DNA of 64,000 nucleotides from Arthrobacter oryzae. Lineage in GTDB: Bacteria > Actinomycetota > Actinomycetes > Actinomycetales > Micrococcaceae. Positions 55,161 through 64,000 of this stretch are shown here, one piece after another. The DNA lies in NCBI RefSeq assembly GCF_030812315.1, contig NZ_JAUSSM010000002.1:558001-622000 (forward strand). Direction: 5' to 3'. Every line of letters begins with the position of its first letter. Within the stretch, counting starts at the first letter, position 1. The notes beneath the pieces are model-generated. The model had not been told where the DNA came from. It worked only from the letters and a program-made list of their open reading frames with translations, and ran no database searches. The position numbers were made by a program, and so were the translations under genes.

Positions 55161-58100
55161 CTAAAGTTCGGAGGCCGGTACTCCCACACCGAGGATGATC
55201 GGTTCGTTGGCCGGGGCCTTGGCCGGCGTGTCCTTTTTCGCCGGCTCGGGTGCCTTCGCCTCGTGGCTGTGTCCTGACGCGACCACTGGAGCAGTCTCGT
55301 GGTGTTCCACGGACGTTTCGTTCGCTGCGCCCTGGGCACGGCTCGCGCTGCGGTTCCTGCGCGGACGGCGCGCCCGGCCCTGCACCGCAGTGTGGTCGGT
55401 GTAATCCGCTTCAGCAGCCTGGACCGCCGGGGCCCGGGTTGCCGGAGCCTGTGCTGCCGGTGCCTGGGCTGCCGGAACCTGGACTGGCGGTGCCTGGACT
55501 GGCCGCACCGGCTGCTCGGCCGGTGCGGCCGGGCTCTCAGCCGGTGCAGGCTCGCCAAGGTGCGCGAACGCCTCGGCCAGGCGGTCAAGGGTCAGGGCCG
55601 CACCGCTGGCCGGCGCTTCCCCTGCGTGCTCAACGAACGGCAGCGCAACCTTTTCGCCGCCGAAGGTCAGGACAGCCGCCGGACGCCCGGCTGCAGCCGC
55701 CTCGGTTTCGGAGACCTTGGCCGGCCGCGCCGTGGCGGGAGCGGACTGCGCTGATGTGGCCTGCGCGGAAGCGGACTGCGCCGGCGTTGACTGGACCGCA
55801 GCGTGCTGGCCAGCGAGTGCCTGCCCGGCCGACTGTGCAGCGGTTGCCGCCGCCGGGGCGGCGTGGCCGGTCTCGGCGTCGTGCAGGTGCGCGGCGTGCG
55901 CCGCAGCAGCGATGTTGGCCAGCGCCAGGCGGGTAGCCTCGGCCTTGGCATGACGCTCGGCATCGGTGGGCTCGTGGTGAACCGCGGCCGGCGTTACCGG
56001 AGCGGCCTCGGGAGCCTGCCCGCCCTTACCGCGGCGGCGGCTCTTGCGCTCCGTGCGGACGGGCGGCTGCGCTTCGGTCCGCGGGACGTGGTGCTCTGCG
56101 GCAACCACGTTGGCCCGGCGGTGTTCCACGGGCTCGTCGTGGGTGACGATGCCGCGGCCGGCGCAGGTCTCGCACTGCTCGCCGAAGACCTCCAGGAGCC
56201 CGGTGCCCATCCGCTTGCGGGTCATCTGCACCAGGCCAAGCGAGGTCACTTCGGCAACCTGGTGCTTGGTCCTGTCGCGTCCGAGGCACTCCACCATGCG
56301 GCGCAGCACAAGGTCGCGGTTGGACTCCAGCACCATGTCGATGAAGTCGATGACGATGATGCCGCCGATGTCGCGAAGGCGCAGCTGGCGCACCACTTCC
56401 TCGGCGGCTTCCAGGTTGTTCTTGGTGACGGTTTCCTCGAGGTTGCCGCCGCTGCCGGTGAACTTGCCGGTATTCACGTCCACCACGGTCATGGCTTCGG
56501 TGCGGTCGATGACCAGGGAGCCGCCGGACGGAAGGAATACCTTCCGGTCCAGGGCCTTGTGGATCTGCTCGTCGATCCGCCAGGCCGAGAAGATGTCCTG
56601 GTCCTTGGTCCACTTTTCGAGCCGGCCCACCAGGTCCGGAGCAACGTACGTCACGTACGCCTCGATGGTGTCCCAGGCTTCCTCGCCCGAGACGATCAGC
56701 TTGGAGAAGTCCTCATTGAAGACGTCGCGGACCACCTTGATGGTGAGGTCCGGTTCGCCGTAGAGGAGTTCCGGAGCAAGGATCTTGGTGGACGTTGCCT
56801 GGCCTTCGATGCCTTCCCACTGGGCACGCAGGCGGTTGATGTCGTGCGTCAGCTCCTCCTCGGAGGCGCCCTCGGCAGCGGTGCGGACGATCACGCCGGC
56901 ATCTTCCGGCAGGCGGTCCTTGAGGATCCGCTTGAGGCGGTTGCGTTCGACGTCGGGCAGCTTGCGCGAGATTCCGGTCATGGAGCCGCCGGGTACGTAC
57001 ACGAGGTAGCGGCCGGGCAGCGAGATCTGGCTGGTCAGGCGGGCGCCCTTGTGGCCGACCGGGTCCTTGGTGACCTGGACCAGCACGGAGTCCCCGGACT
57101 TCAGCGCGTTCTCGATCCGGCGCTGCTTGCCTTCGAGGTTGACCACGTCCCAGTTGACTTCACCGGCGTACAGCACGGCGTTCCGGCCGCGTCCGATGTC
57201 CACGAAGGCGGCTTCCATGGACGGCAGCACGTTCTGGACCTTGCCTAGGTAGACGTTGCCGATCAGGGAATCCTGCTGGGTCTTGGACACGAAGTGCTCG
57301 GCCAGGACGCCGTCTTCGAGGACGCCGATCTGGATTCTGTCGTCGCGCTGGCGGACGATCATCTGGCGGTCCACGGATTCGCGGCGCGCCAGGAACTCGG
57401 CCTCAGTGATAACGGTGCGGCGGCGGCCGGTGTCGCGGGATTCACGGCGGCGCTGCTTCTTGGCCTCGAGCCGGGTGGACCCCTTGACGGATGTGACGCG
57501 GTTGTTGACCGGCGCCTCGCTGACGGCGCGGGGGGCGCGGACGCGGGTCACGGTGTTGGGCGGGTCGTCGTCTCCCCCGCCCGTGAGCTCAAGATCCTGG
57601 TCGCCACGGCGGCGGCGGCGACGTCGGCGGGACGTCACGCCGTCCTCTGCGGTCCGGGTGGACTCCTCGTCGGCATCCTCTTCAGCGGCGCCTTCGGTGT
57701 CTTCGGCCTCGCCGGTGGCTTCGCGGTCGGTCACGCGGCTGCGGCCTCGGCGTCCGCGGCTGCGGCGGCGACGGGGGCCGCCTGCCTCAACGTCGCCGTC
57801 CTCGTCCGTTTCTTCCTCTTCAGTTTCCTCGACCGCTGCAGCGGGCGTGGCCGCAGGGCGGAGCACGGTGCTCAGGTCGGGTGCCTGGAAGATCATGGAC
57901 GTGACCGAGCCGGGCTCAAGGAAGAGCGCACCCACCGGGCTGCTTGTTTCCGCGGCTGCGGGCTTTTCAGGTTCGGCAGCTGCTGCTTCCTCCGTGGCTG
58001 CTGATGCGCCGGCGGGTGCTTCCTCAACGGGCGCGGTTTTGGCGGACGGGGCAGCCTCTTCCCCTACGGGCGCGGGTTCAGCGATCGGAGCAGGCTCCTC

Positions 58101-58526
58101 GGCAGGCGCGGGTTCAGCGGCGGGCTGGGCCGCGGCCACTTTGGCGGGGGCCTTGGCGCGTGAGGCGCGGCGGCGGACGGGTTTTTCGACGACGGCGGCC
58201 TCGACCGGCGCCTCGTCTGCGGGCGCTGCATCAACGGGGGCTGCGTCGACCGGAGCGGCGGCGTCCTCGGCGAACACCGGGAGCGGCTCGGCGGGCTCGA
58301 CCTTCTTGCGGGACCGGCTGCGGCGTGCCGGGGGCTTTTCCTCCGCTGCCGTATCGGCCACCGGCGACTCCGCCGGAACTGCCTCCGATTCACCCGCTGC
58401 GACGGCTTCCGCCTTGGGAGCGGCTTTGCGCCGTGTCCGGGTGGCCTTCTTCGGCGCCTCGGGGGCTACTGCTTCTTCGCTGGCAGCGGCTTCTTCATTA
58501 ACGGCTAGGACCTGGTCATTTTCCAT
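55161..58526 (-). CDS. Ribonuclease E/G family protein
   Basis: 1121 aa from ATG 58526. Endonuclease of RNA processing and decay. Residues about 1-370 are low-complexity Ala/Pro/Glu with blocks of Arg (RRRRRRRRGDQ), probably an RNA-binding and scaffold arm. The catalytic core (about 370-800) has the S1 domain DRIQIGVLEDGVLAEHFVSK, VYLGKVQNVLPSMEAAFVDIGRGRNAVLYAGEV, DVNTGKFTGSGGNLEETV, IVIDFIDM with catalytic Asp, and QMTRKRMGTGL. The zinc-link motif is CETCAG. The C-terminal 320 residues are again disordered and rich in Ala, Pro, Gln. The two-arm form fits actinobacterial RNase E. VKOR is divergent. Confidence 0.95.
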   Translation of the reverse strand: MENDQVLAVNEEAAASEEAVAPEAPKKATRTRRKAAPKAEAVAAGESEAVPAESPVADTAAEEKPPARRSRSRKKVEPAEPLPVFAEDAAAPVDAAPVDAAPADEAPVEAAVVEKPVRRRASRAKAPAKVAAAQPAAEPAPAEEPAPIAEPAPVGEEAAPSAKTAPVEEAPAGASAATEEAAAAEPEKPAAAETSSPVGALFLEPGSVTSMIFQAPDLSTVLRPAATPAAAVEETEEEETDEDGDVEAGGPRRRRSRGRRGRSRVTDREATGEAEDTEGAAEEDADEESTRTAEDGVTSRRRRRRRRGDQDLELTGGGDDDPPNTVTRVRAPRAVSEAPVNNRVTSVKGSTRLEAKKQRRRESRDTGRRRTVITEAEFLARRESVDRQMIVRQRDDRIQIGVLEDGVLAEHFVSKTQQDSLIGNVYLGKVQNVLPSMEAAFVDIGRGRNAVLYAGEVNWDVVNLEGKQRRIENALKSGDSVLVQVTKDPVGHKGARLTSQISLPGRYLVYVPGGSMTGISRKLPDVERNRLKRILKDRLPEDAGVIVRTAAEGASEEELTHDINRLRAQWEGIEGQATSTKILAPELLYGEPDLTIKVVRDVFNEDFSKLIVSGEEAWDTIEAYVTYVAPDLVGRLEKWTKDQDIFSAWRIDEQIHKALDRKVFLPSGGSLVIDRTEAMTVVDVNTGKFTGSGGNLEETVTKNNLEAAEEVVRQLRLRDIGGIIVIDFIDMVLESNRDLVLRRMVECLGRDRTKHQVAEVTSLGLVQMTRKRMGTGLLEVFGEQCETCAGRGIVTHDEPVEHRRANVVAAEHHVPRTEAQPPVRTERKSRRRGKGGQAPEAAPVTPAAVHHEPTDAERHAKAEATRLALANIAAAAHAAHLHDAETGHAAPAAATAAQSAGQALAGQHAAVQSTPAQSASAQATSAQSAPATARPAKVSETEAAAAGRPAAVLTFGGEKVALPFVEHAGEAPASGAALTLDRLAEAFAHLGEPAPAESPAAPAEQPVRPVQAPPVQVPAAQAPAAQAPATRAPAVQAAEADYTDHTAVQGRARRPRRNRSASRAQGAANETSVEHHETAPVVASGHSHEAKAPEPAKKDTPAKAPANEPIILGVGVPASEL

Positions 58527-58995
58527 ATGTGGCGACACTCCTGCCCCTGACGTACCGCCACATCCGGCACCCATTGGGGCACATATTGTCAAAACCCGCA
58601 GGCGTTGACAGAAGTCAATTGGATACCCTCAGGTTCGCACCGGCAGTGGGGTGCGGCAGCCCTGGAGGGCCGGCGACGTCGTTCTGAAACCCGTTGTTCC
58701 TCAAGCCACAACCAGGTGCCGTCCAATGGCATTGCGGGAAAGCCGGGATCTATCGTGGATCCGGAGCCTGCCCTGCTCATCATTGGCGGTCTTACAAACG
58801 AGCAACCGGACCGGAATCCGAATGTGGATCGTATTCCAGCCAGCTTCATTCTCTCATACGCTCAGTCAATCGCGGCGGAAGCACGGCCTGCCAACGCACA
58901 ATCAGGCTGCCGGCGTAAGGATTCTGTGCGGCTCATCCAGCCTGCGGCGTTACAATCAGGGCGAGGAGCCCTCGAGAAAAAGGACGCAACATCCC
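58527..58995. other. 469-bp gap between divergent rne and VKOR genes
   Basis: No coding frame is supported. Near the rne side there is an inverted repeat TTGAC-AGAA-GTCAA (58605-58618). On the minus strand CTGTCA, 17 bp, CAATAT could be the rne promoter. On the plus side the segment near 58945-58955 reads GTTACAAT, a possible -10 for the VKOR gene. Confidence 0.35.
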
Positions 58996-59664
58996 ATGCC
59001 CAGCATCTCCAATTCCACGCAGGCCCAGATGGTGGACGGCGGTCTCCGCGAGCGTGAGACGGCCCAAAGCCTGCCTCCCATGACCAGGGACAAGCCATTC
59101 GGATGGCTGCTGGTTATCACCGGCATCGTCGGATGGCTCGCGTCGGGCGCCCTCGTCCTGGAAAAGCTCGAGGTCCTCAAGGATCCGAACCACGTAACGG
59201 CCTGCGATATCAATCCGTGGGTGTCCTGCGGTGCCGTCATGCAGACTTGGCAAAGTTCCGTCTTCGGCTTCCCCAACATGTTTATCGGCATCGTGGCGTT
59301 CGCCGTCATTATCACCACGGGCATGGCTGTTCTTGCCGGCGCAAAGTTTGCCCGCTGGTACTGGCTTGGCCTCCAGGCCGGTGTGACGCTTGGCTTTGCC
59401 TTCGTGGTGTGGCTGTGGTCCCAGGCCCTGTATTCCATCCACATCCTCTGCCCGTTCTGCATGGTGGTCTGGGCCGCGATGATCCCGCTCTTTGTATGGG
59501 TCACGGTCCGGAACATCATGCACGGAGTGATCAAGGTTCCGGCCGGGCCCGCGAAGCTTGTGGGCGACTCCGGCTGGATCGTCACGGCCCTGCTCTACGT
59601 GGCCGTCATCGCAACCATCTTCTTCGCCTTTATCCAGGTGTTCATCGGAACGTCCGGCTACTAA
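58996..59664 (+). CDS. Vitamin K epoxide reductase (VKOR) family protein
   Basis: 222 aa from ATG 58996 (AAAGGACG upstream). Four to five membrane segments and conserved Cys pairs: HVTACDINPWVSCGAVMQTWQSSVFGFPNMFIGI gives the loop Cys pair and VKOR Ser/Thr site, and ILCPFCMVVW the CxxC redox centre. Bacterial VKOR takes the place of DsbB and reoxidises a DsbA partner, using quinone as acceptor. No DsbA gene lies nearby. It ends 10 bp before a 68-bp palindrome that may end its transcript. Confidence 0.93.
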   Translation: MPSISNSTQAQMVDGGLRERETAQSLPPMTRDKPFGWLLVITGIVGWLASGALVLEKLEVLKDPNHVTACDINPWVSCGAVMQTWQSSVFGFPNMFIGIVAFAVIITTGMAVLAGAKFARWYWLGLQAGVTLGFAFVVWLWSQALYSIHILCPFCMVVWAAMIPLFVWVTVRNIMHGVIKVPAGPAKLVGDSGWIVTALLYVAVIATIFFAFIQVFIGTSGY

Positions 59665-59674
59665 GCCAAGGAAA

Positions 59675-59742
59675 AAGCGCGAGCGTACAGTTGAGGCCCC
59701 GGTTTCCGCGGAAACCGGGGCCTCAACTGTACGCTCGCGCTT
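59675..59742. terminator. 68-bp perfect palindrome, likely bidirectional terminator
   Basis: 34-bp arms are perfectly complementary about a centre at 59708/59709 (GGTTTCCGCGGAAACC). The outer part reads AAGCGCGAGCGTACAG and its complement. Placed between the VKOR stop (59664) and the convergent ndk stop (59781). It is longer and more perfect than any other terminator here. Confidence 0.75.
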
Positions 59743-59780
59743 AAGGCAGGGTGCTTAAGTGTCCGTTCGCGCTGTGGCTG

Positions 59781-60200
59781 TTAGTCCTGAAACCAGATCT
59801 TGATCTCGCGTTCCGCGGACTCCACCGAATCCGAACCGTGAACCAGGTTCTGCTGGACCTTCAGGCCCCAGTCGCGGCCGAAGTCGCCGCGGATGGTGCC
59901 GGGCGCCGCCGTCGTCGGGTCCGTGGTGCCGGCGAGGGAACGGAAGCCCTCGATGACGCGGTGGCCTTCGAAGATCGCGGCGACAACGGGTCCGCTGAGC
60001 ATGAACTCCACGAGCGGCTCGTAGAACGGCTTGCCCACGTGCTCCTCGTAGTGCTGTTCCAGCAGTTCGCGGCTGGCGTCGACCTTCTTGAGCTCGGTCA
60101 GGTTGTAGCCCTTGGCTTCGATCCGGCCAAGGATGGCGCCGGTCAGGTTGCGGGTCACGCCGTCGGGCTTGATCAGGACGAGGGTGCGCTCAATGCTCAC
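59781..60200 (-). CDS. ndk: Nucleoside diphosphate kinase
   Basis: 139 aa from GTG 60200, after GGAGCAGTT. Balances nucleoside triphosphates by transferring phosphate through a His intermediate. ERTLVLIKPDGVTRNLTGAILGRIEAKGYNL is the start of the fold; GTIRGDFGRDWGLKVQQNLVHGSDS contains the catalytic His (NLVHGSDS). Length typical. Located downstream of folC and the DUF4233 gene, a common actinobacterial order. Confidence 0.97.
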   Translation of the reverse strand: MSIERTLVLIKPDGVTRNLTGAILGRIEAKGYNLTELKKVDASRELLEQHYEEHVGKPFYEPLVEFMLSGPVVAAIFEGHRVIEGFRSLAGTTDPTTAAPGTIRGDFGRDWGLKVQQNLVHGSDSVESAEREIKIWFQD

Positions 60201-60237
60201 AACTGCTCCAATGTGGTTGGTGGGGTTTGGACTAAGT

Positions 60238-60681
60238 CTAGTTGGTTTCGCCGTCGGGGTGGGCTGCTTCCCACTCGGCCTGTTCACGCTCGCGCTGCGC
60301 GGCCTCGCGGTCGATCCGGATGCCGGTCCGGATGCCATACCACCAGGCCACGGCAAAGAGGATCCCGACCACGAACATCATGGGCTCAATGAATCCGGTG
60401 AAGATCAGGACGAGCTGCAGGATCCAGCCCAGTGCCACACCCCACGGCTTGGACAGCACGGCGCAGGTCAGTACGAGCACCAGGCTCAGGACGATGCCCA
60501 CCGAGAGAATCACTGCCGGCGGGAACTCGTCGCGCCGGAGTCCGAAAACCGCCAGCGTGGCGAAGAACGCGACGAACCCTTCGAGCACCAGGACCGTGGA
60601 GGCGAACATGACTTTGGTGGAACGCCGCTTCTTGGGCATGCCCGGCCGCCACTCCCGCTGCGCCTTTGTGAGTCGAGCCAT
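60238..60681 (-). CDS. DUF4233 domain membrane protein
   Basis: 147 aa. Four membrane segments: TVLVLEGFVAFFATLAVFGL, PAVILSVGIVLSLVLVLTCAV, WGVALGWILQLVLIFTGFIEP and MMFVVGILFAVAWWYGIRTG. It is followed by a charged tail (DREAAQREREQAEWEAAHPDG). DUF4233 is nearly always between folC and ndk in actinobacteria, as here; function unknown. The start lies 2 bp after the folC stop. Confidence 0.9.
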   Translation of the reverse strand: MARLTKAQREWRPGMPKKRRSTKVMFASTVLVLEGFVAFFATLAVFGLRRDEFPPAVILSVGIVLSLVLVLTCAVLSKPWGVALGWILQLVLIFTGFIEPMMFVVGILFAVAWWYGIRTGIRIDREAAQREREQAEWEAAHPDGETN

Positions 60682-60683
60682 TG

Positions 60684-62042
60684 TCAGGCGTCCGCCTTTC
60701 CGAGCAGGATCCGGGCTTCGGCCACGAGCGTGATGGAGCCCGTCACCAGGACGCCGCCGGCGAGGTCCTCATTGGCTTCGGCATGCTCCACGGCCCATTC
60801 CAGGGCGTCGTCGAGTTTTTCAGCCACATGGATGTTGTCTTCGCCGAAGCCCAGGTCCAGCGCAAGTTCCGCGAGGTCCTCGGCCGGGACTGCCCTGGGC
60901 GAGTTCGACTGGGTGAAGCAGTATTCCGCGGCGAGGTCACCCAGGGACTCCTTGAGCTGACGAAGGATCTCCTCGGCGTCCTTCTCCTTCAGGACGCCCA
61001 CAACCAGCACCAGTTTGGTGAAGCTGAAGGCTTCGTGGATGGCCTCGGCCGAAACCCGGATGCCCTCGGGGTTGTGGGCGGCATCCACAATGATGGTCGG
61101 CGCAGTCCGGAGGACCTCCAGGCGGCCCGGGGACGTGACCGAAGCAAACGCTTCCTGCAGGACCTCGGCGTCAAGCGCCTTCTCCCCGCCGAAGAACGCC
61201 TCGAGCGCGGCAATGGCGACGGCGGCGTTTTCCGCCTGGTGCGCTCCGTGCAGCGGAACCAGCAGTTCCTCGTACCGTCCGGCCAGGCCCTGAATGGTGA
61301 CCATCTGGCCGCCGACGGCAACGGTCCGGGACTCGACGCCGAACTCCACGCCTTCGAAGCGGTACGGTGCCTGGACTTCCCGGGCCTTTTCCAGCAGGAC
61401 CTGGGCGGCGCCGACGGGCTGCGCGGCGCTGATCAGGAAGCCTCCGGGCTTGATGATGCCCGCCTTCTCGTAGGCAATGTCTTCCGTGGTGTCGCCAAGC
61501 AGGTCCGTGTGGTCCAGCGAAATGGGCGTCACGACGGCGACCTGTCCGTCACCGACGTTCGTGGCGTCGGTGATGCCGCCCAGGCCCACCTCCATCACGG
61601 CCACGTTGACCGGTTGGTCGGCAAAGACGGCGAACGCCAGGATGGTGAGGCATTCGAAGTACGTCAGCCGGGGCTGGCCCTCGGCCTCAAGCTCGCCGTC
61701 CACGATCTGCAGGTATGGCCGGATCTCGTCCCAGATCCGGACGAAGGTCTCGTCCGATACCGGTGCGCCGTCGATGCTGATCCGCTCGGTCACCTTGGAC
61801 AGGTGCGGGCTCGTGTACCGCCCGGTGCTCAGCCCGTGGGCCCGGAGACCGGCCTCGATCATGCGGGCGGTTGACGTCTTGCCGTTGGTGCCGGTGACGT
61901 GGATGATCGGGAACGCCTTGTTGGGCTCCCCCAGCACATCCATGGCCCGGAACAGCGGTGCGAGGCGCGGTTCCATCTTGTTTTCCGGCGCCCGGCCCAG
62001 CAGTTCGGCGTAGACGCTCTCTACGGAAAATTCGTCTGTCAT
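60684..62042 (-). CDS. folC: Bifunctional folylpolyglutamate synthase/dihydrofolate synthase
   Basis: 452 aa Mur-ligase-type enzyme that adds glutamates to folates. Motifs: HVTGTNGKTSTARMIEAGLRAHGLSTGRYTSPHL (P-loop GTNGKT), VAVMEVGLGGITDATNV, VVTPISLDHTDLLGDTTEDIAYEKAGIIK (carbamylated Lys site) and ILGKADA at the end. Starts 3 bp after the ileS stop, so the two are co-transcribed. Confidence 0.96.
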   Translation of the reverse strand: MTDEFSVESVYAELLGRAPENKMEPRLAPLFRAMDVLGEPNKAFPIIHVTGTNGKTSTARMIEAGLRAHGLSTGRYTSPHLSKVTERISIDGAPVSDETFVRIWDEIRPYLQIVDGELEAEGQPRLTYFECLTILAFAVFADQPVNVAVMEVGLGGITDATNVGDGQVAVVTPISLDHTDLLGDTTEDIAYEKAGIIKPGGFLISAAQPVGAAQVLLEKAREVQAPYRFEGVEFGVESRTVAVGGQMVTIQGLAGRYEELLVPLHGAHQAENAAVAIAALEAFFGGEKALDAEVLQEAFASVTSPGRLEVLRTAPTIIVDAAHNPEGIRVSAEAIHEAFSFTKLVLVVGVLKEKDAEEILRQLKESLGDLAAEYCFTQSNSPRAVPAEDLAELALDLGFGEDNIHVAEKLDDALEWAVEHAEANEDLAGGVLVTGSITLVAEARILLGKADA

Positions 62043-62045
62043 TGC

Positions 62046-64000
62046 TTAGGCCTCTACTTTTTCAACGCTGATCTGCGGTTCTGCGGAATCTGCTGCAACG
62101 GTGCCCAGGTCCACTGTCAGGGTTTCGGTCCTGATGAGTCCGGCATTGGCTTCCAGGGCGTCGATGACGTTCTGCGCGGCGGTCACGGTGGTGCGGATCC
62201 GGTCGCTCACGTTGAGGCCGGCATCCTTTCGGGCCTGCTGGATGGCACGGACCATGTCCCGGGCCAGGCCTTCGGCTTCCAGTTCGGGGGTGACCTCGGT
62301 GTTGAGGACCACGAAGCCGCCGCCGGGCAATACTGCGACAGCAGAAGATGCAGTCGCCGAGCCGCCCTCGGACCCCGCCACGACCGTTTCCAGCGTGTAT
62401 TCCTGCGGTTCGAGGACGAGTCCGCCCGCCGTGACCACTCCCGCGTCGTCCACGGACCAGTCGCCGGACTTGGAGCCCTTGATGGCCTGCTGGACGTTCT
62501 TGCCGAGGCGCGGTCCTGCGGCCCGGGCGTTGACCACGAGCTTCTGCTCGATGCCGAACTCCTCCGGGGAGGCGCTCTCGGCGTCCAGCAGGCGGACGGA
62601 ACGCAGGTTGAGTTCATCGGCGACGACGGCGGCAAAGCCTCCCAGCGCATCCGCGCCGGGTGCCACCACGGTGAGCTCCTGCAGCGGCAGGCGGACCCGG
62701 AGGTTCGCGGCCTTGCGGAGTGAGGAGCCGGTGGAGCAGATTTGCTGGACCCTGTCCATGGCCTCGACGAGTCCCGGGTTGGCCGGGAAGAGGTCAGCCT
62801 CCGGCCAGTCGGCCAGGTGCACGGAGCGCCCGCCGGTGAGGCCGCGCCAGATCTCCTCGGAGACCAGCGGCAGCAGCGACGCGGCCACCCGGGAGACGGT
62901 CTCCAGCGCGGTGTAGAGCGCGTCAAACGCGTCGACGCTCTCGTCAAAGAAGCGCTGGCGGCTGCGGCGGACGTACCAGTTGGTGAGCATGTCCAGGTAG
63001 CTGCGCAGTTCGTCGCAGGCACCGGAGATGTCGTAGCTGTCCAGCTGGGCGGTCATGTTGCGGACCAGGTCTCCGGTGTTGGCCATGAGGTACTGGTCCA
63101 GTGTGTCCGCGTAGCCGTCATAGCGCAGCTTCGCGTCGTAGCCCTTCGCTTGTTCACCGGCTGCGCCAGACGCCGCGTTCGTGTACAGCGTGAAGAAGCT
63201 GTACACGTTCCACAGCGGCAGGATGACCTGGCGGACGCCGTCGCGGATTCCCTGCTCGGTGACCACAAGGTTGCCGCCGCGCAGGATGGGGCTGGACATC
63301 AGGAACCAGCGCATGGCGTCGGAACCGTCGCGGTCCAGGACCTCGGAGACGTCCGGGTAATTGCGCAGGCTCTTGGACATCTTCTGCCCGTCCGAGCCGA
63401 GCACGATGCCGTGGCTGATGACGTTGCGGAACGCCGGCCGGTCGAACAGCGCCGTGGACAGGATGTGCAGCATGTAGAACCAACCGCGCGTCTGCCCGAT
63501 GTACTCGACGATGAAGTCTGCCGGGTTGTGGGTGTCGAACCATTCCTCGTTCTGGAACGGGTAGTGGACCTGGCCGTACGGCATGGAACCGGAGTCGAAC
63601 CAGACGTCCAGGACGTCCTCGACGCGGCGCATCACGGACTGGCCCTCTTCGGGGGTGCGGGGGTCGTCGGGGTTCGGGCGGGTCAGTTCGTCGATGAACG
63701 GCCGGTGCAGGTCAACCTGTCCGTCCTTGTTCAGCGGGAGCCGGCCGAAGTCGGCCTCGATCTCGGCGAGCGAGCCGTAGACGTCGGTGCGCGGGTATTC
63801 GGGGTCGCTGGACTGCCACACCGGGATGGGGCTGCCCCAGTAGCGGTTGCGGCTGATGGACCAGTCGCGGGCGTTGGCCAGCCACTTGCCGAACTGGCCG
63901 TCTTTGACGTTGCCGGGGATCCAGTTGATCTCCTGGTTCAGCTCGGACATGCGGTCCTTGAACTTGGTGACCTCCACGTACCAGGAGGACACCGCACGGT
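62046..64000 (-). CDS. ileS: Isoleucyl-tRNA synthetase, C-terminal part (5' end beyond window)
   Basis: 651 codons are inside the window; the N-terminal part with the HIGH motif lies beyond 64000. Present: the catalytic end with [18 protein letters not shown] (KMSKS loop), the [12 protein letters not shown] editing-to-catalysis segment, [22 protein letters not shown], and the anticodon-binding domain. The C-terminal part ([15 protein letters not shown]...) lacks the CxxC zinc motif of E. coli-type IleS, consistent with the IleS2 (eukaryote-like) type. IleS2 tends to be less sensitive to mupirocin; that is family knowledge, not tested here. Stop lies 3 bp before folC. Confidence 0.95.
   Translation of the reverse strand, partial: RAVSSWYVEVTKFKDRMSELNQEINWIPGNVKDGQFGKWLANARDWSISRNRYWGSPIPVWQSSDPEYPRTDVYGSLAEIEADFGRLPLNKDGQVDLHRPFIDELTRPNPDDPRTPEEGQSVMRRVEDVLDVWFDSGSMPYGQVHYPFQNEEWFDTHNPADFIVEYIGQTRGWFYMLHILSTALFDRPAFRNVISHGIVLGSDGQKMSKSLRNYPDVSEVLDRDGSDAMRWFLMSSPILRGGNLVVTEQGIRDGVRQVILPLWNVYSFFTLYTNAASGAAGEQAKGYDAKLRYDGYADTLDQYLMANTGDLVRNMTAQLDSYDISGACDELRSYLDMLTNWYVRRSRQRFFDESVDAFDALYTALETVSRVAASLLPLVSEEIWRGLTGGRSVHLADWPEADLFPANPGLVEAMDRVQQICSTGSSLRKAANLRVRLPLQELTVVAPGADALGGFAAVVADELNLRSVRLLDAESASPEEFGIEQKLVVNARAAGPRLGKNVQQAIKGSKSGDWSVDDAGVVTAGGLVLEPQEYTLETVVAGSEGGSATASSAVAVLPGGGFVVLNTEVTPELEAEGLARDMVRAIQQARKDAGLNVSDRIRTTVTAAQNVIDALEANAGLIRTETLTVDLGTVAADSAEPQISVEKVEA

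Noticed and set aside
60238..64000. Mistaking ileS for valS
   Set aside because: The [25 protein letters not shown] and C-terminal layout are IleS2-like, and the folC/DUF4233/ndk order follows ileS in this group.

Overview
The window is a high-GC chromosomal segment of a Micrococcaceae-type actinobacterium, most like Arthrobacter or Pseudarthrobacter. This rests on the gene content and on domain-level resemblance read by eye; no database search was run. Typical actinobacterial signs are the nrdHIEF class Ib ribonucleotide reductase operon, the rplU-rpmA-obg-proB-proA-nadD-rsfS order, a very long alanine/proline-rich RNase E/G, a DUF222-HNH (13E12-type) gene, a mycothiol-dependent-type isomerase fold, many GTG/TTG starts, and a DUF4233 gene between folC and ndk.

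Layout. 0-7.3 kb: the end of a surface-repeat protein, a truncated AlkD-like gene, ribonuclease Z, a CPBP-type membrane protease, a dienelactone hydrolase lipoprotein, a three-gene polar amino-acid ABC importer and unidentified proteins. 7.3-15.7 kb: an accessory-looking stretch with a DinB-type protein, DUF2087 and DUF222-HNH genes, unidentified membrane proteins, a decayed umuC fragment, a SAM methyltransferase, a TPR-LuxR regulator and a decayed second rnz 5' end. 15.8-20.8 kb: nrdH-nrdI-nrdE-nrdF, interrupted between nrdE and nrdF by a GIY-YIG/NUMOD3 homing-endonuclease gene. Its promoter carries a candidate pair of NrdR boxes exactly 32 bp apart. 21-27.7 kb: a FAD oxidoreductase/DUF1365/cyclopropane-synthase-type operon with a divergent LysR gene, an aldehyde dehydrogenase and a DUF2004 protein. 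27.7-31.5 kb: metF-metE behind a long leader with mutually exclusive pairings. 31.6-36.8 kb: a six-gene MoxR/DUF58/VWA operon. 37-42 kb: a ROK-regulated sugar ABC importer. 42-45 kb: an RlmG-like methyltransferase, a flavin monooxygenase, a YjdM/PhnA protein and two tRNA-Ala(GGC) genes, each with its own promoter and terminator.

45-64 kb is a core housekeeping block read almost entirely on the minus strand: rsfS, a proline-rich membrane protein, nadD, proA, proB, obg, rpmA, rplU, a TPP-riboswitch-controlled thiD-tenA fusion, rne/rng, ndk, DUF4233, folC and ileS (cut by the window edge). A plus-strand VKOR gene and a 68-bp perfect palindrome lie between rne and ndk.

The strongest candidate for something unusual is the homing endonuclease gene inside the chromosomal nrd operon. 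It shares an ATGA overlap with nrdF and so is probably co-translated with the host operon. Next are the metF leader with an apparent RNA switch, the tandem NrdR operator, the two gene relics that flank the accessory region, and the modified-fatty-acid operon.
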